This document shows, piece by piece, positions 1-11,607 of a DNA stretch of 64,000 nt. The DNA is from Plecoglossus altivelis (lineage: Eukaryota > Chordata > Actinopteri > Osmeriformes > Plecoglossidae): contig BROE01000014.1 of assembly GCA_036571765.1 (NCBI GenBank), forward strand, positions 4,850,538-4,914,537, in the 5' to 3' direction. The notes beneath the pieces are model-generated. The model saw only the letters and a program-made list of their open reading frames with translations. It was not told the origin of the DNA and did not search any database. The position numbers and the translations under genes were made by a program. Within the stretch, counting starts at the first letter, position 1. Each line of letters opens with the position of its first letter.

Positions 1-538
1 TTAGCTTGGTATTACTAACCTCTTTTTATACTTCCCTTTAAAGCCTCTAAGCTCTTTTTCATCTCCATTAGCACCCCTTATTGTTGCCGTTTGTTGCAGG
101 TAGGGCCTTACGAAACACTGTTCCACCCCCACTGCCTCCACTGTCACCATAGTAAAGTAATTGGGGCAATGATTCAGACGTAGTTCTCAGTAAACAAGGA
201 GAGCTCATCCGTGATTAGAGCCCATTAATAACCTCCATGTTGAGTGCGTCTCTCCGCAGTCTCATTGGCTTGAGTGCTCACAGCGGGGCTGGCTGAAGTG
301 GTTCAAATAAAGATCTAATAACCTCTCCTCGCCTCAAAATACCCAGCCAGGTCAGAGACCACTTGAAGCGTAGTGTTGACTGTAAAAAGCCCCACTGACA
401 ACGATCATTTGTTTAGCTCTAAAGGTTTCAAACTGTTTGTGGGAATCTCAAAATGGGAACTGTTGGGAATCGATGTATCGAATATCGCAAATAATGCAGG
501 GAACAAAATATCCAACTCTGGACTCAAGTTGACGCTTT

Positions 539-592
539 GGGGGGGGGGGGAGGTGGGAGGAGGAGGGAGGAGGAAGGGAGGAGGAGGGGTGC
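539..592. repeat. G-rich / GGA-rich tract
   Basis: A run of ten or more Gs is followed by repeated GGAGGAGGGA-type words, so the minus strand is C/T-rich. It is low-complexity DNA with many G-triplets. Short open frames across it on both strands are composition artefacts. Confidence 0.8.
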
Positions 593-1063
593 ATTAATGG
601 TTTATAAGTGAAAGTTGCACTTGCAGAAGCATGGTCTCCCATGGCTTATGCAAGGCCAGTGCACTGGGACAGATCAGTATGGAAGCTCACACAATGCCGC
701 CTTTCACTCCTTGCACCACCTCACACACTCTCCTCAGCAGAATAATTACACTCCGCGGATGGCGAGGTCACCTCGGCCAGCTCTCCGAAACACAAATATT
801 GCCACAGAGGAACAAAAGCATGAATTCTGGCCACTTTTTCCCTTCATTTGAACTTGGCTGAATTGAATTTCACAGGGTTCGCATGCGAACACCACTGATG
901 CCTTGAGCTACGATAACAGAATTAGTGCAGGGGAAGCGTTTCGCCCTTATTTGAAGTCAGGCAGAAGTTCTTTGCTTTGCAAAAAATAGTCCCGGAATTC
1001 CAAAGAACAGACCGGGACTGGCTTTGTAAACTTAAGCTACCATGAATATACTTTTACCGAAGG

Positions 1064-1073
1064 CTAAAAATAG
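1064..1073. promoter_or_regulatory. MEF2 consensus site in hdac9 intron
   Basis: A perfect CTAAAAATAG (YTAWWWWTAR) lies in a 15-base string GGCTAAAAATAGGTC that recurs exactly at 20081-20095, near the hdac9 5' end. Binding is inferred, not shown. Confidence 0.4.
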
Positions 1074-1251
1074 GTCTGCATTTGTGTGTAGAAAGTGATT
1101 AAATCAGACTCCCTGTGGCCAAATCTCACATCAACATAATCTGTCTGAGCCCCCGTGAGGAACACAGCTTGGTTAGAAACGGAATCTGGCCGTCCGAAAC
1201 CTCCCTGGTGATCTGGGTGCGGAGAGAGTGTTGGCGGAGCCAGAACAGTAC

Positions 1252-4200
1252 CTTATTGATGTGGATCTGCTGCTGGTATTGTTTCTGTTTCTCCAGGAAG
1301 TGCTGGTGTTGCTGCTGGATGACAAGCTGGGCCAGGGTGCTCTGGGGAAGAGGCGCAGACTGGGTCCGGTTCAAAGGCCGGTGCTTGGGCAGTTTGGGCC
1401 GACCGTTGGCGGAAGGGCGATCTTTCATGGCCAGAGGGGAGTGAGGGAGGGAGGGTATGGACCCTTGCCCTGGAACACACAAAGAACAAGGAAGTATTTA
1501 CATCTCCAAGTCATAATACCTTTTCATAATATTACCCTTACTCAAAGTGACTTTTAATAACACCTTCAATTCTCTGTTACGGCACGCTACGAATTGTCGA
1601 CGTAACTAGAGTTCAACGGATAGAGCCCCCCCTGCGTCAGTTCCCAGAATGCCCTGGGGGGCGTAGCGTGGAGGATGACTCACCTGAGGACAGGATCTTC
1701 TGCTGCCTCATCTGCTCCTTCTGGAGGAGGTGCTGGAGGAGGGCTTGGTGGCTGGGGCTGACTTTGGTCTCCATGGCCGTCTGCAGGGGCACAGGGCCCA
1801 TCAACTGCCCCGGAAGTCCGTGTCGGATCACCATCCTCTCCCCGGCCTTCTCCTTCATCCCCATGGCAGCCTAAGGAAGGAACCAGAACCATCTCAAAAC
1901 CCGGGTGGCCAGGAGTTCGTAACCGGAGTTGACGGAACCTCGCTATGCATTCCATCAGTGTAATCCAAACTTTCATTCTCCACTGTTGACAGTTTGGATT
2001 TTTGGGGAGGGGGGGGATCGCTGACATGGCAGTGGTGGGCGGGGAGTGTGGCAGTGGTTTCGAGGTCTGAACAGCTGAGAGACAAGGCCTCGTCGGAATG
2101 TGTCGGTTCGGCTAAAAAGGATCCATCACGCAGCTCCGTTATCAGGAGCTACACTTGAGCAAGGCATACGGCTCTGACTTTTTAAAACGTTGTGATGAAT
2201 GAGGTAATAGAGGCAGATAAGAGTCTGCCTGACACCAGACACTTAAACACAATATTTATCTAAGGGGTATAAAATCACGAATGGTCAGAGGTCAGTGGCC
2301 TGCGGTCGTACATATAACCAGACAGCCGCAGACTTCAGCTCTTTCAACAAGCTGCCTTGGAGAACCTCTGAGCTGAGACCCAACGTTTCCCTTTCGTGAC
2401 GTGTGAGTTTAACATCCAAATCCGAATGTGTCGGTAGGTGACCTGCGTGTGTGTGCTGTACTCACGCTGATGGGAGAGGATGCGCCGTTGAGTCCCAGGG
2501 TGATGTTGGGGAGGGAGGGGGATGTGTACAGGCTCAGCATCGACAGCGAGCCTTCCGGCTGGAATAACCTTGGCTGGGAGGGCCAGCGCTACATCACAGT
2601 CAAGACAGGAGAGAGAGAGAGAGACAGAGATTGAAACAGGGAAGAGAAAAAGGAGAAAGGAAAGAGAAAGAAAATAGAGCGAAAATAGAGAGCAAGAAAA
2701 AGAAGAGTGAAAGAAGAGAACGTGAGAGGAGGAGGGGGAGACAAAGAAAAGGACAGGGATAGAGAGACCAAAAAAGAAAGAGAAAAAGAGGAGGGGGGAC
2801 GAGAGAGAAAAACCCACTATGAAATCCCACTGTGGACCCTTTCAAAAAGCACCATGAGCACCGCAATAAACTTTAATGCAGTCTGAAGAATAACGTCCCG
2901 GTTCTCAGCAGAGCTTAGGCCTGGCAGTTTATGATATGCCGTGAAACAGAAGTGCCGTTCAAGGTTATCTGCATCCTTGTCGAACGGCACCTCAGACCGC
3001 GACACTGTCCGCTAGCGTTGGCCAGCCAGGACAACACCCAAAAGTGAGCCCACCGCCCCCCTTCCCCCGGCTCTGCAGTCTCCCTGCCGCCCTTGTTCCT
3101 TCAGTTCCCAGTCTCTACCTTCAGACTGCTCTCCCAGAGCACATGAGCACTGGGGCATACTTCCTGTACCCAGCGGAGCAGCATGTGGTTCTGAACCCAG
3201 CATGTGGTTCTGGAAGAGCCATGTTTATCCTCCCAGCCCCCACCAGCTCTCGGTGACCTGTACGTGGATATCCGGCCCATATTTGACCCAGGGGACCAGT
3301 TCCCTCTGAAAAAGGATACCTAATGTAACGGCGCACAAACACGACTTGCTTTTCCAACAGGCATGAGGTCTATAGGCAGCCCCTCCATCAGCCAGCAAGG
3401 TTCATGAGAGCCTCAGCTAGCACTGAAGCAATAGAGGCCCAACGTGTTTATGCTGTTAGCATGTGGGTGTCTTAGGCTACCAGCGCCTGGGATATCAATT
3501 AAGTTGCAAGGTCCTCCCTCTCTCTAAACCCTCCCCCACCCCTCCCGCCCGCAGGCCTCAACCTTCACCCGCCCAATCGTCAGACGCGTTTCTCCCTCTC
3601 CACGTCCCTGGAGGTCACTGGGGGCAGTTAACAGGGATAGTCTGGGGATAACATAGCTGCAGTGGTGAGATGGTGTCATATCTGCCACCGGCCCCTGATT
3701 GGCTGGCTCTGACAGGGTGCCTGAAGAGCGCCCGGAGAAACGCCTCGGAGCCGCACACGGCCCGGCACCCGTATGGCCAAACAAACGTGAAGCCAGTAGA
3801 AGGGCTCTAGCCAAACGCAAGATTATTCTTCAAGTCTCGGAAAATTCCCTCGACAATTCGAATAAGCTGCACGAGAAAATTTGTCGGGGTGAGAAGTGTG
3901 TTTGTTGGCTGAGGATAGATTCAAGGGGTGTCGGAAATATAACCTATGAGTATTTTAGCAACTCATCTAAATGTGTTTTTGGGCTTCGGGAATTCGTTGA
4001 GAACTAATCATCACGCACACATATTGCTGTGAAAAACAATTTGAACAAACGTATAGCACTTTGTAGTCTCCTGTATTATCTTATGCCAAAGTGATACTGG
4101 TGGTGTTTTGGGGTGGTGTGTGTTGAGGCGGGTACGTATGGAAGACATATGGGCAGAGACGGAGCTCTTTAACATCAGTGTGGGGAGTCGTTTCCACTGG

Positions 4201-7200
4201 CCCGTGTCAGACAGAATGGTTATAGACAGAGAGGGGACAGCTGTCTGTTTTCATAGCTGCACACAGCCAGCCGGGCAGGAAGGCTGGCAGGCAGGCAAAC
4301 AAACAGGCCATCTTTTTTTGCACTATTCCACCGTTCTTTGGGGTGTAGGAGCTCTTCAGGGAGTGGGGCTGGGTGACTGAGTTGAGTTTTTACCTCAGTT
4401 TTGGTGGTGGTGGGAAGAGAGGAGGGGCCGTTTTCAGCCCCCAGGGCGCTAGAGGCCCCGATTGGGGAGCTGGGGCCAGAGCCAGGGGCACTGCTGGTGG
4501 GCGTAGAATCTGCGGAACACAGACGAGTTTGAAATAAACGATTACACACAAAGACACACATGTACACACAGACACAGGCAGCAGAAGGCACATAACACTG
4601 TAATGTGTGTAATTATGGTTGTAGCATTTTGAAACGACCATCATCATTAACTGATGGCAGCCTTACAGATATGCTACCAGATAGTTCTCTGAATTTGACA
4701 CAAGTTGGTTGTACACTGACAGACAACCAATTCCAAAACTGACTGCAATTCATTTTCAGTCAGTTTCATTTTCAGTCCGTTTTCAATCCATTACAGCTAA
4801 ATTCCAAGTCATTCCTATAGTTGTCCGTACCCATGAGCTCCAGGGCCCGTTTCTTGTAGGGTGTCATGATGTTGCTGTCTTTCCTCTTCAGCAAGGGGCT
4901 GCTCCTCCTCTCTGCCACCTTCTGCTTCAGCCTGGACCTCACCTTCAGGTTGGGCTCCGATGCTGAGGACAGGACAGGAAACAGACCGTTGAACTGAGGG
5001 GACATTTCCACTAAAAACTGTCCCAACTACAATGCAGCACACTGGTCCTTGATTAAGACCAAGTCATGTCAATTGTATTTATGAAGCATATTTTCAAACG
5101 ACCATGGCTGGACATAGTGCTGCACAAAGTTGCGCACCAGTGTGTGAGCAGCTGAGCAAAAGTTTAATAAAATGTAAAATCAGGATTCCGTGCCTTCATT
5201 TAGGAATAAGGCATGATTTTTAGACTTTGCGATGACACTGCATCAAGTCTTGGGGAAAAGAAAATCAAGTCTGTTTGCAGAGATTAAATGAGTCAGTATT
5301 GGGCCCATTTCCACCTCATCTGGAGTAAATTAGGCTGAGCAACACACAGGCTCTAAGTGAAAAGCTCCGCTACCTGGAGCCCTGGTGACCACAGGCTGAT
5401 ACAGTAGCAGCCCTTAAACTCACACAAAAACACGGCAGATGTTTCAGGCTCTCGCCTCTCTCCACACTCCTAATGCAAAACAGAGATAGCCAGACTCCAA
5501 GATCACTCCACACACACACGTGCATTCACACGCACGCACCCACACTGCCTCATATATTTGCATGCTGTCTAAGATTTTTCAGGATGGATGAATGGTATCG
5601 AATTAAATCTCGACACATCCTCTCTGCATCATACCATGTCGTGCTGCGCTCGCCTTTAATGACTTGGAAAGGACGTCAAAACAAACGGGCCATCACTTTG
5701 CGCGGTGTGTGTTTGTGACTAACACTAGCTGTTGTGTCTGGGTGTGGAGGCGTGATGGTACGAAGGCCTGAGGACAGATACTGAGTCACTAGGCCAGGAA
5801 ACCCTGCTAACACCCTCCGTGCCCTCCCACAAGTCACACCCAGACAGACAGCCTGGCAAGCGAGGGTCCTCCTCCCTTCGTAGGAACAGAGGTACACAAC
5901 AATAACGTCCAAGGAAAACTTAAAGTTCAAACAGAAACGCCACTCTGAAATTTCCTTAAATCAAGACAAACAATTTGGAAAAAGGCCCTCTAGAGCGCGG
6001 TAGGGCTGTGGTGATGTTTACAGGGTGGACATCACACCAATGTGGTGAGACAGGGTGGAGGGAGGGCCGGGGGACTGAGGATGCTATTTCCAGCCCCCTG
6101 TCAACTGCAGCAAGCGCCTCTCCCCAGCAGTGACGTGGCACGGACATCTAATCCCGACAGGGGGGGAGAGGTGGGGGGGTACAGGGAGAGGAAGAAAAGG
6201 TGGAGGGGAGAGATAGATAGAGAAAGCGCTGCAGGGAGTCGCCGGAATCCGCTTCACGCCCCGCTGCCCTGATTGCTTTCTATTTTTACCCGCCGCTGCC
6301 ACCAACCGCCGCGATCCGCATCCCCATCGGTCGCCACGGGAACGCGAGACAGCATCGCGGGAGACCGGGGACTTTGGCGCTGGGTCTCCGCGGAGAACGT
6401 ATTCTATCCTAGGCGCAACAGGGGGCCACGGGAGCTATCTCAAACCAAGCCCAGCCTGCGCGTTCAATCGCGTAGATCATTTCATTCATCGCTCGCAGTC
6501 TTCCGAGGCTAGTCAATGAAGCTAAAACACCCAGAATAGTGTAATGAGCCAGAACTTTGTAATGACTTCACAAATCGATCGCTCAATAGTTGTTTTTTAA
6601 GAAGCGCTGCAGGGTTTTGACGGGCTGTATACCAGGCCATCCCTGCTTAAACTCTGACGCCTGCGCGAGCATTCTTGTCCATCAGGTAAATGAAAGACGT
6701 GGGACGTTTGGGATGAAATTCTGCAGCTCAAAACACATTGTATTCTACTGTGGGCCAACCAGGACCATGCTCATCCTATGCTCCTTCACCGTGCGGTACC
6801 AGTGTCGTGCCTTTACTTAGTAAGACCTGCATTAGGCTTATCATGTCAGGGAAGAAATGTTTCGTTTTTAGAGAACCTAAAGTTGGAGACAGCGTGATCT
6901 AGGTTAGGCTGAGCTTTGCAAAAGCCCCGTCCTTCCGGATTCGCGGGCTATTTCCACTCTCCAGTCCTGCAAGCTGCAAGACTTACAGAACTCAATCTTT
7001 TATATTCTATTACGATTGGAATAAGCACATTTGATATCGTCACCACGGGGAGGTTCAAAAGGAAACCGACGTAGCCTCAGGTTTTTCAAATATTCTCGTT
7101 TTAAGACAGCTATAAAATCCATCGCTGCACCTGCTGGCTGCAACCCGTTTGGTAACTGGGTCAAGACTAGGGAGGGTGTTGCACCTCTTTGCTGCTAAGA

Positions 7201-10200
7201 AGGGTCTATTCTTGCCGCTGGCTATCACGTGCTTTAGGTCCAGTCTATTCTAGTCGTTGGACATGGTACAAAGAGGATGTATGGCAAGTAAACAAGTTTA
7301 TCACGTGAAAGTCTCTCAACTCCTTTCCTTGGCTGGGTGTAGCAAAGTCAAGGGCATCTCCGCAATCATGTGATTCTATGAGGATACATTAAGTATCGTA
7401 AAAGATAAATATAGTTGGGTTCTCTGTGGACAGGAATCACAGAGTGCACACTATGGTTGTTGGTTGAGTAGATATATCGGTATATGTCTATTTCTAGATA
7501 GATATACAGTACATTGATATAAAAAAGTGGACAAGAAACTACGATAAATCTTCCCGCTTTACAAGCCGCACTAAATGTGCTGCATGCACTTGACCCTGTG
7601 AGAATCTCTGTGTTTCCTTATTTCCCAGAGAAAACCAAAATCCATAATTAATAGTCCAGGAGATGGTGCTCAAAATGTCCAAATCATAAACCCGAATATT
7701 GCTTTCAAGGGTAGCTGTAAGGCATTCTTGTCTAAATCATTGTTGTTATGTTGGTTGGGATGGTCGTATTTTTACAATTCTCCACCACTGGGTCGCATCC
7801 AGCAAATGTGACCAAGATTGAGAGCGCATCCTAATAGAAATTGCCTCAAGTTTCAACTCGACTGTAATTCCCCCCCCCCCCCCCCACACACACACACACA
7901 CACACTCCCCACCGCCCCACATTTTCAACAAAAAAAGTGTCAGGTCCTTCTAGCCAAATTGAGTGCGCCTCCGTCTGCAGAATGCAGAGTCCTCTGCACT
8001 TCTTTCGGGATATCTTTGTTTAAGCAAACAACACTGTCTTAGTTTGTCCTGTCTGCTCCACTCCTCTAGCTCTGCAACACCTGCCAATCAGCTATCAGAG
8101 ACAGAGCGTGGGTCCAGGAACAACAGCAGCTTTGTGAGTCCCCTTCGCGTGCCAACCGCTGGAGCACTTTAATGAAGACAGACAGGAAGTGGGAGACGGG
8201 GGCCTTGCACAGGAAATGACCACATATAGATTCTGGAATCCAAAGGCCAGGAAATGTTTTTATACTGTTTTCGTCTTTTTTTATCGATGCAAACTATAAG
8301 ACTTGCTGTCAGAGATTGGGTGAGTATTTGCAGTGATTAAAGTAAGATCAATAGGAACATTAACTATCATTGCTGTCAAATCTTGGTCAGGGCTTGTTTT
8401 ATATTTGAAATGGCTTTGATCTTGCAGAAGACAAACTTGCGCTAAACGTGCCGGTAATAGTCTGCCTCCTGACATAAATGCTGGTTTGATTTGGTAAACC
8501 CTCTTATTTTGGAAGAACTGTTGAATTACATACTGGTTATTTGGACTGTGGCCACTCCTTACCTCCTGGGTTCATAGGCAGCTTTCCAGACTCGGACAAA
8601 AAAAACGAGAAAAGGAGAGCGCTAGAAAGGGAAAGAAAGCTAGTGAGCGAGAGAAAGAAAGGGAACGAGAGGGACATTGCTCTGTGCCGCGGTGAATGCT
8701 CAAGAGTGATCATAACCTCTCTACGTTCATATGCCTGTTAGGCTCACCTGTTTGTTTAACTAGAGAGAAATTCATCAAAATTATCAGAAGTTCTGAAACA
8801 TACTTCCTGTTGCCCGATTCCCCCCCCCAAAATCTATATACATAGGCAAGCCAGCCCTGAAGTAAAGTCATTGACCGTGTCTCATCATTGTTTACCACTG
8901 TAATGAAATTAGGCCGAAATTGGAAGGAGGAAAAAAAAGACATTCTGTGACTTCACAGCAGAATTATGAGAAGTTTTAGCTTGGCAAGCACTTGTCCCAG
9001 AGAAAACCAAGAGGGAGGTAGAACTGGTGTTTATTCAGGCCTCCCAGGAGGTCTCCGCAAACTCTAAACTAACAAACCTGAGCAGCTTTTTGGTGAGAAG
9101 TTGTGTGTTTTCTAAATAGTTTGTGAGGCCTATAACTCAAGACAAATTAAGCCCCTTTAATTCTTCCATTTACTATTACGCAGTTAAAATCTGCAGGGCC
9201 CTACTTTTGTCTTAGAAGTCAAAAAATAAAGTTCAAGCCTTCATGTCGGCCAATTCATTTCACATTAATCTGATCAGGAATTATAGTAGTATTAGTCGCT
9301 TTTTATGTTAGTCTACTTTAGTGCTTGAGGGTGAAATAGGAGGTTAGAGTTCTGACTGCTGTTACTGCTTTGGCATCCTGGAGGTGCCCTGGAGGAGTAC
9401 AGGGGGGCAGGCCGGGGTCAGGGGGCAGGATGGCCTGGGTCAGGGGTCAGGATGAGCCTAGCTGATGTCATTAGCAGGTCATCAGCAACCTCAGGGAACT
9501 CCATGGATAGGCAGACCTCTTGATTGACATAGGTCATGCCACATTCATTGTATTAATAACCCATTCATGCTAATTGCAACAATCTCCAGGCCATACGGAT
9601 TATGCCTGCAGGTGTGTGTCCTGGGTATGCGAGAAGGGTAGCTGAAGTACCTGTCTTCCTGAGGGGGAAGTCGTCTTGAGGGAAGGGGAGGGTGTACTGG
9701 CAGGTGGGAGACGTCCCTCCCAGCGGAGAACTCTGGTCCAGAGAGGTGTGGTGGGAGGACCTGAACACAGCACACACACACACACCAGGTTGTTTAAAAC
9801 ACATGTGTTTAAAAAAATGTTTTCCCCATTCCTAATTCTGTGTCTCCAGTTAACAACACAAAAAAAGCTTATTTTCACACAATTCACAAAGAATTATTTG
9901 GCCAGTCAACTGTACAGTTACTACAGTTGAAGCGACCGCTGGTTTCCCCTCGTAGCTAATATCCCCAACCCGTTTTCACAGCTCAGCACTTACGTGTACC
10001 AGAGCTTGGCGTGGTGAATGGCAGCGTGCGCCGCCCCGTTACTGGAAGAATCCTTCGCCGATTTGCTCAACAGAAACTCTTGAAGTTTCTGCTTGACCTC
10101 GGTACTGGCCACCGCACCTGTGAGGCCAGAGGTTGGAGCCACAGGGATTGGGGTTACCCTAGGGCTCAGGTGACATCAGAGGTCTAAATCTAACACATCC

Positions 10201-11502
10201 ACATGGATTATCTGTCTTTTTCATGTATTGGTGTGAAAGGTTGCTCGATGGTAAGCCACGCCATAACTGACGCCCAATATAAACATGCAAAGTAAGTAAG
10301 TATAAGTCTATTTATTTTCACAAGACCTCATGTCAACGTGTCACTAATATAGAAACACCCCCCTCTAGTGGCAAGAAGAAGCACTGCTGTAATAACAAAC
10401 CGGCCATAACAAACTCTGAAGTCTGAAATTGTCAAGAGAAGATTACGAGAAAGGATGATCTATTCTCCACTTGACATTTCAGTATCTATCAGACATCAGC
10501 TTGAGCAGCAAGCTCTGATCACAAGACTGCCGTTTCACCGGGCTCCAGTTAGCGGCCGGGAGCGGGCGGTGGGCAGCAGGTGGCAGACGGGGGCGGTGGC
10601 GGGGGCGGTGGCGAGCTCTTACTCTCTCGGGTGCGCTCCTTGCCTCTCAGGCTGAGGCTGAGGACGTGCTGCTCTCTCCTGTGTCTCTCCTGCTCCTTCT
10701 CCTGCTGGCTCTGCTGCTGCTGCTGCTGCTCCAGGCGCCGCTCCTTCTCCACCAGCTCCTGCTGCTGCTTCATGGCCTGCAGCTCCTGCTGGAGCTATGC
10801 ACAAACACACACACATTTACATACATGCACACATACACACACATTTACATACATGCACAAACACACACACATTTACATACATGCACAAACACACAACATT
10901 TACATACATGCACACATACACACATATACACGTATATGCACGTACATATATGTTTACGCACGAATGCAAACAGAAACACACGCACACGTATACATCCACA
11001 CATAGACAAAAACACACATGTACAGGGCACATACACACATGCATGCACCGTCAGCACAGAGCCCACTTAGGATTGCCCTACTGGCCAGCACAGACACCGA
11101 CATTCTAAGTCGACAAGCTTTCTGTCGACTTGGCTGGATTTGAGCTCCGCGTGTGTGACTGAGCTGCGGGCGAGGTGGGTGTGGGGGTGCACGGTAGTTT
11201 TCCGCGCCACCGATGGCTGTCCTGACCTTGAGGTGCTCCTGGAGCTGGGCCTGGTGCTGCCGGGTCAGGTTCTCATGCTGCTTCTGGAACTCGCTGATGA
11301 GCAGCTGCTTCTGGATCTGCTGCTGTTTCTGAATGAGCAGCAGCTCCTGCTGCAGTTGCCTCTCCCAGAGGCCCGGGTCTGAGCCTGGCCCCAACATCCT
11401 CAGGTCGGTACGCAGGTCCAATGGGGACACGGGTTCGACAGCCGACGGTACCTCAGGCTTTATATCCACTGTGAGACAGACAAAGATAGAGAAGGACGTA
11501 GA

Positions 11503-11552
<50 letters not shown>

Positions 11553-11564
11553 GGGAGAGAGAGA

Positions 11565-11607
<43 letters not shown>

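Larger units (their letters stand above)
1..1251. other. hdac9 intron, left edge
   Basis: This is intronic sequence downstream (minus strand) of the last hdac9 exon seen here. I find no exon. It holds a G/GA-rich tract at about 539-592 that could form G-quadruplexes, and a perfect MEF2 consensus at 1064-1073. Confidence 0.7.
4963..9650. other. hdac9 intron between coding exons 5 and 6
   Basis: A 4.7 kb intron between the exon ending in RKT and the exon starting with SEPN. It contains a CpG-dense block at 6239-6479 and a poly-C/(CA)n tract at about 7870-7907. I could not support any gene inside it. Confidence 0.7.

Noticed and set aside
2466..2588. Possible frameshift in the hdac9 exon encoding YTSPSLPNITLGL
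   Set aside because: Recounting the G run at 2517-2521 gave five Gs, which keeps the frame open and the exon at exactly 123 nt.
10580..11108. Plus-strand open frames of 103-141 codons near hdac9
   Set aside because: They are antisense to the Q-rich hdac9 exon and then run into a CA-rich tandem array; the real coding strand is minus.
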